The notes: generated by a model not told the origin, from the sequence alone. A stretch of DNA of 64,000 bases from JADLHS01 sp049840435 (GCA_049840435.1 JASGKY010000020.1:286208-350207), one strand, 5' to 3'. Shown: positions 47,385-58,265, counted from the stretch's first letter. Numbers and translations are program-made.

Positions 47385-49853
47385 CTACCTTTCATCGCTA
47401 TCAAATTCGTTTGCGGGCGGTGTTGTCATCGCAGGCAAATTGACAAGTTTGAATTTCTGTCCAATGGCGGTGGAGATTTCACAATGCTTCGGATGAAACA
47501 AAATGCTCACTGCCCCGACTTCGCGGGTGGATAGCACCAACACCTTTCGCCGTTCGAGCCGTTCTTTGAGCTTTAAGCTGGCGCGGGCCGTGGCAGGAAG
47601 TTCGGAGTCGGCAATTACGATGACCCGCGGCTGAATGGCATCCAACAGAGCTTCACAGAGTGCTTCCCCTTGGGTGGGTAATCCGGTCACCACGATGTCG
47701 GAGTGGAGATTGTTTGTCTCACGGTCGAGCAAGAGATTTTGCCCCATGCGACCCAGATCGGAGAGCAGGAGGATTTTAACGCCGTGAAGTTCGGCCTGGC
47801 GGACGAGCGCGCCGTCGTCGGCTTGCGCGGATTCATCTGCTGCGGTCGGATGCAAGATTCGCCATGGGGTAGCCTCATCGCCGCGATGGAGCGTGGTGAT
47901 GTGATACGGTTCGCGTTGCAGGTCAGTAAAGAGGCGGCGATAGGCGACGGAACGGAAGCGGAACGAACTGGCAAAGATGTCGTGGCAGCGAAATTCGGCG
48001 GCGAGTTCTTCGGCGCCACCGACATGTTTGAGGTCGCCGTGCGTGAGCATGAGGCGGGGCAGCTGATTGACGCCTTGGGCGCGGAGGAAGGGGCGCATGA
48101 TGAGTTCGACGCTGTTGGTATTGCCGCAGTCCATCAGCCAATCCTGCGATTTGCCGGCGGCGTTGAAGTATTCGGCCTGGCCGCCGTCGAGTGGGAGGAT
48201 GGTGAGTTCCATGTTCTTGCGGGTGACGAACCATTGGCCGGTGTAAAAAATTCCGATGAGCGCGAGCGCTGCGAGGGTGCGCGGGCGGCGTTCTTTCTGC
48301 CAGAGCCAGCCACTCATGAAGCCGATGAGCAAACCATAGTAGATGATGAAGGTGAATGCAGACGGGGCAGTGACGAAGGCGTAAGCGCCGGGGATTTCGG
48401 TGCTCCAATGGCTGATCTTTACCATGAGCAACATCCAGAGCCAGGCGGAGTGATTAAAGAGTTCTGTGAGCCACGGTAGCCAATCGCCGCAGAGCAGACT
48501 GCCGAGATTGCATGCGAGCGCGGCGCTGCTCATCGGGACAATGATGAGATTGGCGAGCAGGGTGATGGGGCTGAAGATGTGAAAATAGTATGCTGTGAGT
48601 GGCAGTGAACCAAACCACGCGGCGAGTGAGGTCACGAAGCTGGTCAACACGATGCGGGCGACGGCGCGGAGGAAGTGTTTCCATTTCGGTATGACCTCGG
48701 GTGCAAGCATCGGGTCAATGGCAAGCCAGCGGTCGCGGAGTTTCTCCAACGGCGGCATGAACAGCGCAATACTCAGCACGACGAAGAACGAGAGTTGAAA
48801 GCTGGCTTGGAAGAGTTGCTGTGGTTGCCAGAGCAGAATGATGAGCGCGGCGGCGGCGAGGGAGTTGAGTAGGTCGCTTGGACGGCGGAGCGACCAGCCG
48901 CCGATGACGATGGTCATCATGATAGTCGAGCGGATGGCGGAGGATTGCCAGCCGGTTGCGCCGGTGTAAAACCAGATCAACGGAATGACGAACGCGCCGC
49001 ACCACGCACGCGGCACGCGGGCGACGCGCAGGAGGCTGACGAGTATCCCGGCGATGAGTGCGATGTGCAGCCCCGAAACGGCGAATATGTGCATCGTGCC
49101 GCTCTTCATAAAGCTCTCGTTGACTTCGCCGGTAAGCGCGGTTTTCCAGCCGAGCGTCATGGCCCAGAGCAGGCGGAGCGGTTCATCTTTTTCAGGCAGG
49201 CCGCGGGAGAGGGTGCGTTGGGCCCAAGCAAGAAAGCGGTCGGCGAACGGGGCGTTGGTTTGCGAATCCACCGTGTGCCAGTCGCGTGGGAACTCAGACT
49301 TAAGTTGATAATAAATTCCTTGGCGGGCAAGGTAGGTGCGGTAATCAAATAGTCCGGCGGCGATTGGTCCAGGTGGTGGGGTGAGGACTCCGGAGATTTC
49401 TGCGTCGCGCCCACCGAAAAATTCCGCAGGCAATTCACCCTTTGTTGAAATCATGACGCACCCGACGGCGGGCTGCCAGTGGCCGTTGGTGGCGAGGGCG
49501 GTGACATCGAACGGGACGCGAGTGCGGGCGAATTCTTTGCCATTGCGTTCGTGCAAACGGAGGCTGGGCGTTTCGGCGAGCCTGCCGCGGAGCGTGGCGA
49601 GGGTGGGTTCGTTTCCTGCAAGGATGCGTAAGTCGTGCGGAGAAAGGCTGGTGGTGTGGCGAGTGAGATTGGTCCAGCCGACGAGCACAAGCAGCGGCCA
49701 GAGCAGAAAGTTTCGCGCCTTGGCAAACAACAAGGCGATCAACAGCAGCCCGAAGCTGAGAGTGAAAAGGAAAAGCAGAGAAAGCGGGACTGCGTACGCC
49801 AACAACAGTCCACCCACGTAACATAACGCCACCGGCAGTAATGGGCGTTTCAT
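47385..49853 (-). CDS. comEC: ComEC/Rec2-family DNA uptake channel
   Basis: 822 residues from ATG 49853 (MKRPLLPVALCYVGGLLLAY). N-terminal OB-like DUF4131 region, then the Competence domain (SGTMHIFAVSGLHIALIAGI, FYTGATGWQSSAIRSTIMMT, FFVVLSIALFMPPLEKLRDR) and a C-terminal metallo-beta-lactamase-like domain (LPLDGGQAEYFNAAGKSQDW, LMLTHGDLKHVGGAEEL). In the last motif the usual H-x-H-x-D-H appears as H-G-D-L-K-H, so the metal centre is probably incomplete. Role: passage of single-stranded DNA across the inner membrane. Confidence 0.9.
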   Translation of the reverse strand: MKRPLLPVALCYVGGLLLAYAVPLSLLFLFTLSFGLLLIALLFAKARNFLLWPLLVLVGWTNLTRHTTSLSPHDLRILAGNEPTLATLRGRLAETPSLRLHERNGKEFARTRVPFDVTALATNGHWQPAVGCVMISTKGELPAEFFGGRDAEISGVLTPPPGPIAAGLFDYRTYLARQGIYYQLKSEFPRDWHTVDSQTNAPFADRFLAWAQRTLSRGLPEKDEPLRLLWAMTLGWKTALTGEVNESFMKSGTMHIFAVSGLHIALIAGILVSLLRVARVPRAWCGAFVIPLIWFYTGATGWQSSAIRSTIMMTIVIGGWSLRRPSDLLNSLAAAALIILLWQPQQLFQASFQLSFFVVLSIALFMPPLEKLRDRWLAIDPMLAPEVIPKWKHFLRAVARIVLTSFVTSLAAWFGSLPLTAYYFHIFSPITLLANLIIVPMSSAALACNLGSLLCGDWLPWLTELFNHSAWLWMLLMVKISHWSTEIPGAYAFVTAPSAFTFIIYYGLLIGFMSGWLWQKERRPRTLAALALIGIFYTGQWFVTRKNMELTILPLDGGQAEYFNAAGKSQDWLMDCGNTNSVELIMRPFLRAQGVNQLPRLMLTHGDLKHVGGAEELAAEFRCHDIFASSFRFRSVAYRRLFTDLQREPYHITTLHRGDEATPWRILHPTAADESAQADDGALVRQAELHGVKILLLSDLGRMGQNLLLDRETNNLHSDIVVTGLPTQGEALCEALLDAIQPRVIVIADSELPATARASLKLKERLERRKVLVLSTREVGAVSILFHPKHCEISTAIGQKFKLVNLPAMTTPPANEFDSDER

Positions 49854-49935
49854 GAACGAGTGCGAGCAAAGCACAGGCGGGCAGATTAGTCACGCGCGGA
49901 TTTAGGCAAAGTTGCTTCATCCCGGTCTCCACACT

Positions 49936-50589
49936 ATGCTGCGCGCGTTGAAAAAGAGCCCGCGACCTGATCGTCCCGAAATTCCGCGCAAGACGGTTTA
50001 TCGTCTTTCGACGTATCTGCGCTGTCTGGCGCGGTTACGGGAGAAGAAGATTGAGACGGTTTCCAGCGAAGCCTTGGCGAAAGTGGCGGGCGTGAAGCCA
50101 ACGCAATTGCGCAAGGACCTCGCATATTTTGGAACATTTGGGACGCGCGGCCTGGGGTATGACGTGGCGGAACTGTCACGTTCGATTGCGGATGAATTGG
50201 GGACGTCGCGGTTGCAACCGGTAATCCTCGTCGGGCTGGGTAATCTTGGTATGGCGCTGCTGTCGTATCGCGGGTTCGAGAAGGAAGGGTTTGAGATTCT
50301 GGCGGCGTTCGATGCTGAGCCAAACCGGAAACGTGATAAGGAAATCAAGCAGCCGGTCATCGGGATGGACAAGTTGCCGGAGTTCGTCCGGGCCAATGCC
50401 GTGAAGATGGCGATCCTCGCCGTGCCAGCGGAGGCGGCGCAGGAGGTGGCGAACACTTTGGTCCACGCCGGTGTTGTGGGCGTCTTGAATTTCTCTCCCA
50501 TCGTCCTGCATGTGCCGGAAGAGGTGATGGTCAATAACGTCAATCTGGCTATCGAGTTGGAAAACTTGAGCTATTTCATTCAGGAGTGA
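49936..50589 (+). CDS. rex: Redox-sensing transcriptional repressor Rex
   Basis: 217 residues from ATG 49936. Winged-helix N-terminus (VYRLSTYLRCLARLREKKIE, KVAGVKPTQLRKDLAYFG, FGTRGLGYDV) followed by a Rossmann domain with VILVGLGNLGMALLSYRG. The C-terminus ends ELENLSYFIQE. It binds NADH/NAD to control respiration and fermentation genes. The respiratory act cluster in the same window is a plausible target, though no Rex operator was located. Confidence 0.93.
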   Translation: MLRALKKSPRPDRPEIPRKTVYRLSTYLRCLARLREKKIETVSSEALAKVAGVKPTQLRKDLAYFGTFGTRGLGYDVAELSRSIADELGTSRLQPVILVGLGNLGMALLSYRGFEKEGFEILAAFDAEPNRKRDKEIKQPVIGMDKLPEFVRANAVKMAILAVPAEAAQEVANTLVHAGVVGVLNFSPIVLHVPEEVMVNNVNLAIELENLSYFIQE

Positions 50590-50668
50590 GCGGTGAGACA
50601 ACCGGTTTAAGGCGGCAAAATAACTTGCCAGTGAGTGTCGGGTTTCTTAGCTTACGTGTCCCTTGGGC

Positions 50669-50745
50669 GCACCCATAGCTCAATTGGATAGAGCGGCTGA
50701 CTACGGATCAGCAGGTTTCAGGTTCAACTCCTGATGGGTGCACCA
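50669..50745 (+). tRNA. tRNA-Arg (anticodon ACG), CCA encoded
   Basis: Cloverleaf read by eye: acceptor GCACCCA pairs with TGGGTGC; D arm AGCTCAATTGGATAGAGC; anticodon stem GCTGA/TCAGC with loop CTACGGA (anticodon ACG); T arm CAGGTTCAACTCCTG. The 3' CCA is encoded. Confidence 0.95.
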
Positions 50746-50811
50746 CTTCGTTCTAAAGTTTCCCGGCTCTTTTTTCACGATTTCAATCCAACTGACGTTT
50801 GTCAGCGGGCT

Positions 50812-51609
50812 TTAACGGAAAGGAGCGGCGAGATCGAAATTGAAAATCAACTGTAGTCCCGTGACCAGCAGGATGGTGTAGATGACGCGGACGAAATTCT
50901 TCTCGGAAAACTTACGGTTCAGCCAAACGCCCAGCCAGACCCCGAGCGGAACGAGTGGGAAAAACTTGGCGCTGGTCAGCAAGGTGTCAGAAGTGATCAA
51001 GGCCTGCGGGGCAAACAGCGGGAGGTTGACCATTGCGCGGTCCACGCAAAAGAAGGGGAGTTTGATCCAGTTGACGAAGGTGAAGAGCAGGACGCTCGTG
51101 CCGACGAAGATTTCCTTGGGCAGCTTTTGCGGCATGAGGAACATGGCGGCGACCGGTCCCGCGCCGTGGGCAAAGGTGGAGGTGATGCCCATGCCGATGC
51201 CACACGGGATGCCGATGGTGTGATTGGGGGTGAATGCGCCTTCTGCGCGGAAGAGTTTCTCTTTGGTCAGTTGAAACCCGACGAACAGGATCGCGATGAT
51301 GCCGATGGCGATGTTGAGTTGACGCGGGGAGAATTGGCCGACGAGTTGCACGCCGATGATGACGCCGACAACGGTGCCGGGCAGGAGGAATTTCAGATTC
51401 TCGGCCCGCCAGCGCTTCCAGTAATGATAAAGGGAGAAGAGGTCGCCGGCGCAGAGCAGGGGGAGCAGAATGCCGATGGCGGTCTTCGAGCCGAAGGCCA
51501 ACACGCACAGCGGCGTCACTAGCATACCCAGTCCTCCACCAAAGCCCGCCTTTGCCACGCCGATGAACATTACGGCGAAGCCCGCCAGCAGCATTGAAGG
51601 CCATTCCAT
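50812..51609 (-). CDS. TauE/SafE family anion (sulfite) exporter
   Basis: 265 residues with about eight helices. TauE/SafE landmarks: GVAKAGFGGGLGMLVTPLCV and GIGMGITSTFAHGAGPVAAM, an internal repeat. Such proteins export sulfite, sulfonates or related anions. Possibly connected to the sulfur theme of the window, but isolated here. Confidence 0.88.
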   Translation of the reverse strand: MEWPSMLLAGFAVMFIGVAKAGFGGGLGMLVTPLCVLAFGSKTAIGILLPLLCAGDLFSLYHYWKRWRAENLKFLLPGTVVGVIIGVQLVGQFSPRQLNIAIGIIAILFVGFQLTKEKLFRAEGAFTPNHTIGIPCGIGMGITSTFAHGAGPVAAMFLMPQKLPKEIFVGTSVLLFTFVNWIKLPFFCVDRAMVNLPLFAPQALITSDTLLTSAKFFPLVPLGVWLGVWLNRKFSEKNFVRVIYTILLVTGLQLIFNFDLAAPFR

Positions 51610-51817
51610 TGTGCGGATTCGTGTAATGGGAGCAGTGTGGGAAAGCGAGGGAAATCGCTTTGAGTGGGTAGAATTGCGGAGGGGCAGGAAAGGGCGGGGA
51701 GCACTGCAATTGAGCGGGCAAAAAGACGGGAAGAAAAGTCGGAGGGGGCAGCCTCCGCATTTGACACAGTGCGGCGCGGGCGACTAATCTCCGCCATAGT
51801 TTCCACGCGCAAACTCC

Positions 51818-53560
51818 GTGGAACGACAAATTTTTGTGGCTGAAAAAGACGACTATTTGATAGACATGCTGGTCGACTTGGGGTTTGTGTCCCCAGACCA
51901 GGTGGCTCAAGCCCGTCAGGAGGCGGAAGCTTCTGGGGTTGGCGTGGTGGATTTGATGGTCGCCAACAAGGCGGTTCGCGCCGAGGATGTGACCCAGGCC
52001 AAGGCCGCGCACTTTGGCGCGGAAGTGGTGCATCTCTCTGCTCTCCAGATCGCGGACGATGTTATCGCTGCCGTTCGGCGTGACATCGCCAAGAAGTATC
52101 GCGTCATCCCGGTTTACAAACACGATAACTCCCTGACGGTGGCGTTGGCTGATCCCTCCGATATTGCGACGGTGGACGCTTTGAGTCACTTGCTACACAT
52201 GGACGTGGTGGTGCAGGTCGCTTCGGAGGCGGACATTGAGGCGGCGCTGAGCAAGTACTATGGCGGGCGTAGCGACACCGCGCTCGACACGATGATCCAG
52301 GAGATCACGCGCGGTGAAGTAGAGATCGCTGGCGCGCCGACGGCGGACATCGCCACGGGCGGAGATGCGTTGACAGTGGACGGAGACGCACCGCTGATCA
52401 AGTTGGTGAACCAGATCATCATTGATGCGTTCAAGATGCGCGCGTCGGATATTCATCTCGAGCCCCTCTCAAAGCGCTTCCGGTTGCGGTACCGCATTGA
52501 CGGTATGATGCACGAGGTGAAGAGCCCGCCGAAGCGACTCCAGCCGGCGATCATCGCGCGTCTCAAAATCCAGTCGAACATGTCCATTGCGGAGCATCGC
52601 ATTCCGCAGGACGGTCGTATCCAGACGACGGTAGGCGGTGGCAAGTTGATTGACTTGCGCGTCTCGTGTCTGCCGACGAATCACGGCGAAATCCATCGTG
52701 ATGCGTATTCTCGACAAGGAAGGTTTGCGCGTCGGTCTGGCAGAACTCGGTTATCTCTCAGACGATCAGCAGTTGATTCGAGAAACTCATCAGTCTGCCG
52801 GACGGCATGTTCCTCGTCACCGGCCCGACGGGTTCTGGTAAGACGACCACGCTCTATTCCTGTCTGCACTTCATCAATCGCCCCGACCGCAAGATCATCA
52901 CGGTGGAAGACCCGGTCGAATATGTGCTCGCGGGTATCAACCAGGTGCAGGTGAGTGAGACGGTGGGGTTGACCTTCTCGGCGGCGTTGCGCTCGATTCT
53001 GCGGCAGGCGCCGAACATCATCATGATCGGGGAAATTCGTGACATGGAGACGGCGTCCATCGCCATCAATGCGTCGCTCACCGGTCACTTGGTGTTCTCC
53101 ACGCTCCACACGAATGACGCTCCCGGTGCGGTGACGCGTTTGATTGATATCGGCGTGAAGCCGTTCTTGGTGGCGTCCTCGACGCGCGCGATGATGGCGC
53201 AACGGCTCGTCCGCAAAATCTGCAAGAAGTGTGGCGCGCCGCACATGCCGACCGGACAACGAGCTGAAGGCGCTGGGCATTGACAACGAGCAGGCGGCCA
53301 AGGCGACGTTCAAGAAGGGCAAGGGCTGTGACAATTGTTCCGGCACCGGCTGCCGCGGCCGTATGGGTATCTTTGAAATCTTCGTCATTGATGATGACGC
53401 ACGGAAGTTGATTTACGACAAAGTGCCGACGTCCGTGTTGCGGGCGCGGGCGCGCGAGATGGGGATGCGGACCTTGCGCGAAGACGGCATCCGCAAGGTG
53501 CTCGGGGGGATGACAACTCCGGACGAAGTCATTCGCGCGACCGTGGGTGACGAGAAGTGA
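51818..53560 (+). CDS. GspE/PilB-type secretion ATPase 1, frameshifted
   Basis: Hexameric ATPase that powers pilus or pseudopilus assembly. N-terminal GspE_N domain about 15-140 (LIDMLVDLGFVSPDQVAQAR, LTVALADPSDIATVDALSHL), then MRASDIHLEPLSKRFRLRYR and Walker A LVTGPTGSGKTTTLYSCLHF. Asp/His boxes: ITVEDPVEYVLAGINQVQVS, NIIMIGEIRDMETASIAINA, GHLVFSTLHTNDAPGAVTRL. Zinc-type Cys at CKKCGAP and CDNCSGTGCRGRMGIFEIF. Breaks near 52685, 52765 and 53255. GTG start at 51818. Confidence 0.9.
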
Positions 53561-53608
53561 CCCGCTTTGTCCAACCGTAAGATGGCAAATTTTTAGGAGT
53601 TTTATCAC

Positions 53609-54712
53609 ATGTCATACTCGATGTCCGATTTGTTGCAGTTGGTGGTCTCGGAAGGTTCCTCCGATCTTCACATCCGGGTGGGCATTCCGCCGACAATCCG
53701 GGTGCACGGCATTTTGCATCGTGTCGAGGGTCCCGCCGTGCAGGCCGGAAGACACCGAGGAACTGATGCGCAGCATCACGTCTGAGGATCATATCCAGCA
53801 CGTTCGTGAACGGGGCGGCGCGGACTTCGGTTTCGCCTTCGGTGAGGCGGCGCGTTTCCGTGTCAGCGTGTTCAAGGAAAAGGGTAACTTCGGCATGGTG
53901 CTCCGTCAGATTCCGAGCAAGTTGCTGACGATGGAGCAGATTGGGCTTCCGCCATCTGCCAAGGAATTGCTCTATAAGCCGCGCGGTCTAATCCTGGTCA
54001 CTGGTCCGACCGGTTCGGGCAAGACGACGACGCTCGCTTCGATGATCAACATCATCAACGAAGAGCGCGATGAGGCGCACATCATCACGATCGAGGACCC
54101 GATCGAATATTATCATAAGCACAAGAAGGCGGTGGTGACCCAGCGTGAGGTCCACGTGGATGTGCCGAACTTCGCCGAAGCGCTGCGGCGCGCGCTGCGT
54201 CAAGACCCGGACATCGTCCTGGTCGGTGAAATGCGCGACTTGGAAACGATTGAAGCGGCCATCACGGCGGCGGAAACGGGTCACTTGGTGTTCGGGACGC
54301 TTGCACACTACTGGTGCAGCCAAGACGATTGACCGTCTCGTGAACGCGTTCCCGACAAACCAGCAGGAAACCATCCGCATCCAGCTCTCGACGGTGTTGC
54401 AGGCGGTGATCTCGCAGTTGCTGATTCCGCGCGTGGACAAGCCGGGCCGCGTGGCGGTATTTGAAATCATGGTGAACACGCCGTCCATCGCCGCGTTGAT
54501 TCGCGATAATAAGACCTTCCGTATCCAGTCGGACATCCAGACCGGTGCGAAATACGGCATGGTGACGCTGGACGGATTCCTGCTTGGAAAAATATATGGC
54601 CGGCATGATCGCGCGCGAAGAAGTCATCACCAAGTCGCAGGATCCGATCACCATTCAGGCAAAGCTGCAGGAACTGGAACTGGCTACTGCGGTCGGCGTG
54701 AAGAAGGCTTAA
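53609..54712 (+). CDS. pilT: Twitching motility ATPase PilT, frameshifted
   Basis: Retraction ATPase of type IV pili. MSYSMSDLLQLVVSEGSSDL, HIRVGIPPTIRVHGIL is the PilT N-terminus; Walker A LVTGPTGSGKTTTLASMINI; Walker B and Asp box IVLVGEMRDLETIEAAITAA; AIRLIPR-like end QAVISQLLIPRVDKPGRVAV. RBS AGGAG at 53595-53599. Breaks near 53740 (EGPA, then PEDTEELMRSI), 54300 (FGTL, then HTTGAAKTIDRLVNAFP) and 54590 (LLGK, then MAGMIAREEVITKS). Confidence 0.92.
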
Positions 54713-54727
54713 GACAAGAATAATGCT

Positions 54728-56455
54728 ATGTCTGACGATATCGCACATCCGCTGTTGGCACTGGTCAGGGAGCAAGGGCTGATCGACGACCTGCAATATG
54801 AAGAGGTCGTTGCCGAGATCAAACGCAGCGGCAACCCGGTGTTCCAGATTCTCCAGGATTTCGGCATCATGGACGCCGGATGCCATTTTGCAGGCGATGG
54901 CGAATCATCTCGGCGCGGAAGTCATCTCGCTCAAAGGCCGTAATATTCCCCGAAGCCCTCGCGAGCGGTCCCGGCCAATACAGCCAAGATGTATCGGTGC
55001 GTGCCCGGTTTCAGCTCGAAGGCAGCGCGTTGCAGGTTGCGTTCGTGGATCCGTTCGATCCCGGCCAGCGTGGATGAACTTGGATTTGTCGTCAAAGAAA
55101 GATGTGCAGTTCGTCATCGCTAACCCGGCGGATATTTCCGACAGCGCATTGATAAATTTTACGGCGAGGAAAGCAGCGAGATGTTTCCGACCTGCTTGAA
55201 GGAGCTCGGCGAGTGATGAGAAGATCGCCAAGGAAGTCATGGTCGCCGGAGGAGACCGATGATGAAGCCATCGGTGGCCGGGCTGGCGAACGAAGCGCCG
55301 ATTGTGCAAGTTCGTGAATCTGGTGCTGCTGCAAGCGGTGCAGGACCGCGCGAGCGATATTCACTTCGAGCCGTTTGAAACGGAGTTCCGCATCCGCTAT
55401 CGCGTGGACGGTGCGCTGTATGAAATGTCACCGCCGCCGAAGCATCTGGCGTTGCCGGTGGTTTCGCGTATCAAGGTCATGGCGAATCTGAACATTTCAG
55501 AACGCCGTCTGCCGCAGGACGGTCGTATCAATTACAAGCTCGGCAAGCGCAAGATCGACCTCCGTGTTTCCACGCTGCCGACGCAGTTCGGCGAATCGGT
55601 GGTGCTTGCGCGTGCTGGATCGAACTGCGGTGAACCTGGAGCTTGGAATCGCTGGGTTTCCCCAAGTACGTCTATGATTTCGTCAGCGAAGTCATCCAAC
55701 GTCCCAACGGCATTTTCGTGGTCACCGGCCCGACCGGTTGCGGCAAGACGACGACGCTCTATTCGTGTCTGCGCCGCGTCAACACGATTGATTCCAAACT
55801 GCTTACCGCGGAAGACCCGGTCGAATTCGACATCGAAGGCATCATGCAGGTGGCGATCAATGAAGGCGTCGGGCATGACCTTCAGCAAAGCGCTGCGCTC
55901 CTTTCTTGCGTCAAGACCCGGACATCATCATGGTCGGTGAAATGCGCGACTTGGAAACGGCGCAGATCGCCATTCAAGCCTCGCTCACCGGTCACTTGGT
56001 GCTGAGCACGCTGCACACGAACGACGCGCCCGGCGCCGTGACGCGTCTGGTGGACATGGGCGTCGGAGCCATTCCTGATCTCTTCCACGCTGATGGCGCG
56101 TGCTGGCCCAACGCCTGGTCCGCACGATCTGCAAGAATTGCCGCACGCCGTTCGAGCCGACCGAGCAACCAGTTGGCCATTGCTGAACCTTTCACCGCAT
56201 GACCTTGGCGACAAGGTGTTCTATTATGGCCGCGGTTGCTCGACTTGCAATGACACGGGCTACAAGGGCCGTAAAGGCATCTATGAGTTGCTGGTCGTCA
56301 GCGATGCTGTTCGCACCCTGATCAATGAGCGCGCGCCGACGGTGGTGCTGCGCCAGAAAGCGGTCGAGCTGGGCATGGTGACGCTCCGGGAGGACGGCTT
56401 GCGGAGCATTTTTGATGGTGATACAACCATCGAAGAAGTAGTCAAATATACTTAA
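54728..56455 (+). CDS. GspE/PilB-type secretion ATPase 2, heavily frameshifted
   Basis: Second paralogous assembly ATPase. N-terminal domain in pieces (LLALVREQGLIDDLQYEEVV, NHLGAEVISLKGR, SKKDVQFVIANPADIS). Then RASDIHFEPFETEFRIRYRV, Walker A VVTGPTGCGKTTTLYSCLRR, LTAEDPVEFDIEGIMQVAIN, DIIMVGEMRDLETAQIAIQA, GHLVLSTLHTNDAPGAVTRL, and C-terminal YYGRGCSTCNDTGYKGRKGI. At least nine breaks are needed between 54870 and 56190, so the frame is poorly readable, but homology is continuous. Confidence 0.85.
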
Positions 56456-56467
56456 CCCGGAACTTTT

Positions 56468-57797
56468 ATGCCAAAATTCAGTTACGTGGCGATGGACCAG
56501 AAGGGCAAAGAGACAGAAGGGCACGCATCGAAGTTGCCAGCCAGAATGAAGCCATCGGCCGCGTGAAGGAGATGGGCTTGTTCCCCACCAAGATCGTCGA
56601 GGTGGACAAGGTCAAAGAAAAGGCGGCGAAAAGAGCGAGGCCAAGGGAGCCATCGGCCAAAGCTGGCCGGCAAGAAAAAAGGCGGCATCAGCATCCACAT
56701 TAAGATCCCCGGTCTTGGCAGCAATGTTAAAGCCAAGGTCCTCACCACGTTCACCCGCCAGTTGGCGACGCTGGTGGACGCCGGTTTGCCGCTGTTGCGC
56801 GGTCTGCGCGTGCTGGAAAAACAGGAGCGCAATCCCACCCTGAAAGGCATCATCGGCGAACTGGCGCTCGTCAATCGAAGGCGGCAGCACTTTTTCCGAA
56901 GCGCTCGCGCAGCATCCCAAGGTTTTCAATCGCCTGTTCGTGAACATGGTGAAAGCCGGTGAACTGGGCGGTGTGCTCGAAGTCGTGTTGAACCGTCTTG
57001 TCCGAGTTCATGGAAAAAGCCCAGAAGATCAAAGGCAAGGTCATCGCCGCCATGTTCTATCCGGTGGCCGTGCTCGTGGTGGCCGTCGGCATCCTGATCG
57101 TCTGCTGATGGTGATGGTCGTGCCCAAGTTCAAAGAAGTGTTCGCAGGCATGGTGAAGGTCGACCTTGCCGGCGTTCACGACGCTTCGTGCTGAACATCA
57201 GCGAAATGATCAAGGACAACATCTTGATGTCACTCTCGGTTTCGTGGTCGGCGGTGGTCGTCTTCTTCATGTTGTTCATCAAAACCAAGTTCGGTCGGCA
57301 CGTCTGGGATAAATTCAAACTGAAGATGCCGGTCATTGGGCCGGTCATCAGCAAGGTGGCCATTTCGCGGTTCACCCGTACGCTCGGCACGCTGGTCAGC
57401 AGCGGTGTGCCCATCTTGCAGGCGCTGACCATCGTGCAAGGAAACTGCCGGCAATGTCATCATTGCCAACGCCGTCAACGCCGTGCATGAAAGCGTCAAG
57501 GAAGGTGAAACCATCACCGCGCCGCTTGGAAGCTTCCGGCGTTTTCCCGCCCATGGTCATTTCAGCATGGTGGACGTCGGTGAACAGACCGGTGCGCTTC
57601 CCGAAATGATGATGAAGATCGCCGATAATTTTGACGAAGAAGTGGATAACGCCGTGGCGGCCATGACCTCGTTGCTCGAACCGATCATGATCATCTTTCT
57701 GGCCGTCATCGTCGGCAGCATCGTCATCGCGATGTTCCTTCCACTGATCGACCTGATGAACAGTCTGGGCGGTGAAGGAGGCGGGGATAAAGACTAA
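56468..57797 (+). CDS. pilC: Type IV pilus/type II secretion inner-membrane protein PilC/GspF, frameshifted
   Basis: Platform protein. N-terminus MPKFSYVAMDQKGKETEG, then VASQNEAIGRVKEMGLFP; two GspF domains with VLTTFTRQLATLVDAGLPLL, RGLRVLEKQERNPTLKGIIG and AISRFTRTLGTLVSSGVPIL. Membrane helices include MIIFLAVIVGSIVIAMFLPL. Breaks near 56525, 56640, 56870, 57000, 57105, 57175, 57440 and 57530. It ends 15 bases before a T-rich hairpin (57830-57860) that may terminate the transcript. Confidence 0.9.
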
Positions 57798-57867
57798 GAA
57801 GTCCCGTTCCCAAATCAGCCCAACTGTTGGACTTGCCAGAAAACTAAGTTTTTTTCTGAAAAACCCG

Positions 57868-57912
57868 TTGACCATTCGCCTTGTCCTGCGTAAATACATT
57901 GTAAACACATTG
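57868..57912 (+). promoter_or_regulatory. Promoter and tandem operator of the BrnT-CopG pair
   Basis: TTGACC (57868-57873), 17-bp spacer, TAAATA (57891-57896). The -10 starts a tandem direct repeat TAAATACATTG / TAAACACATTG (57891-57901 and 57902-57912; one mismatch). Direct repeats at the start site suit autoregulation by a ribbon-helix-helix antitoxin. Confidence 0.65.
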
Positions 57913-57942
57913 CATGGGCGAATTATTTACAGCTAACTCACT

Positions 57943-58228
57943 ATGGAGTTCGATTGGAACAATCCGCCCTTTGAAATGGGTAGTTCTTTGACTCAGCGGG
58001 AAATAGAAGAGTCGTTCGAGGATCCGTTTGCTATCAAACTGCTTCCGGATTCTCCACGGTTCGCGGTGCAGGCTCGGTTTTTCAATTTGGGGATGTCTGC
58101 TAGTGGCGTAAGGCGTGTTGAGTGTGTATCGGACGAATGGAAAGCAGATCCGGGTGATTTATGCCCGGGTTTTTCAGCCGGAGGAACGGTTCTTTTATCA
58201 GAAGAAAGTGGATCAAACCTTGTCCTAG
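57943..58228 (+). CDS. brnT: BrnT-like toxin, frameshifted
   Basis: About 95 residues. First part MEFDWNNPPFEMGSSLTQRE, DPFAIKLLPDSPRF. The frame changes near 58105 and continues VLSVYRTNGKQIRVIYARVF, then QPEERFFYQKKVD. This is the BrnT pattern (D..R.....L.VVY....G..IR.I.AR.....E...Y). BrnT is a ribonuclease toxin of type II toxin-antitoxin systems. If the break is real the toxin is inactive; more likely it is a sequence error. Unusually, the pair sits inside the pilus locus. Confidence 0.75.
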
Positions 58229-58265
58229 CAAAGCAGTGCAAGGAGGTGGAGCGAGTCAAAGCGGG

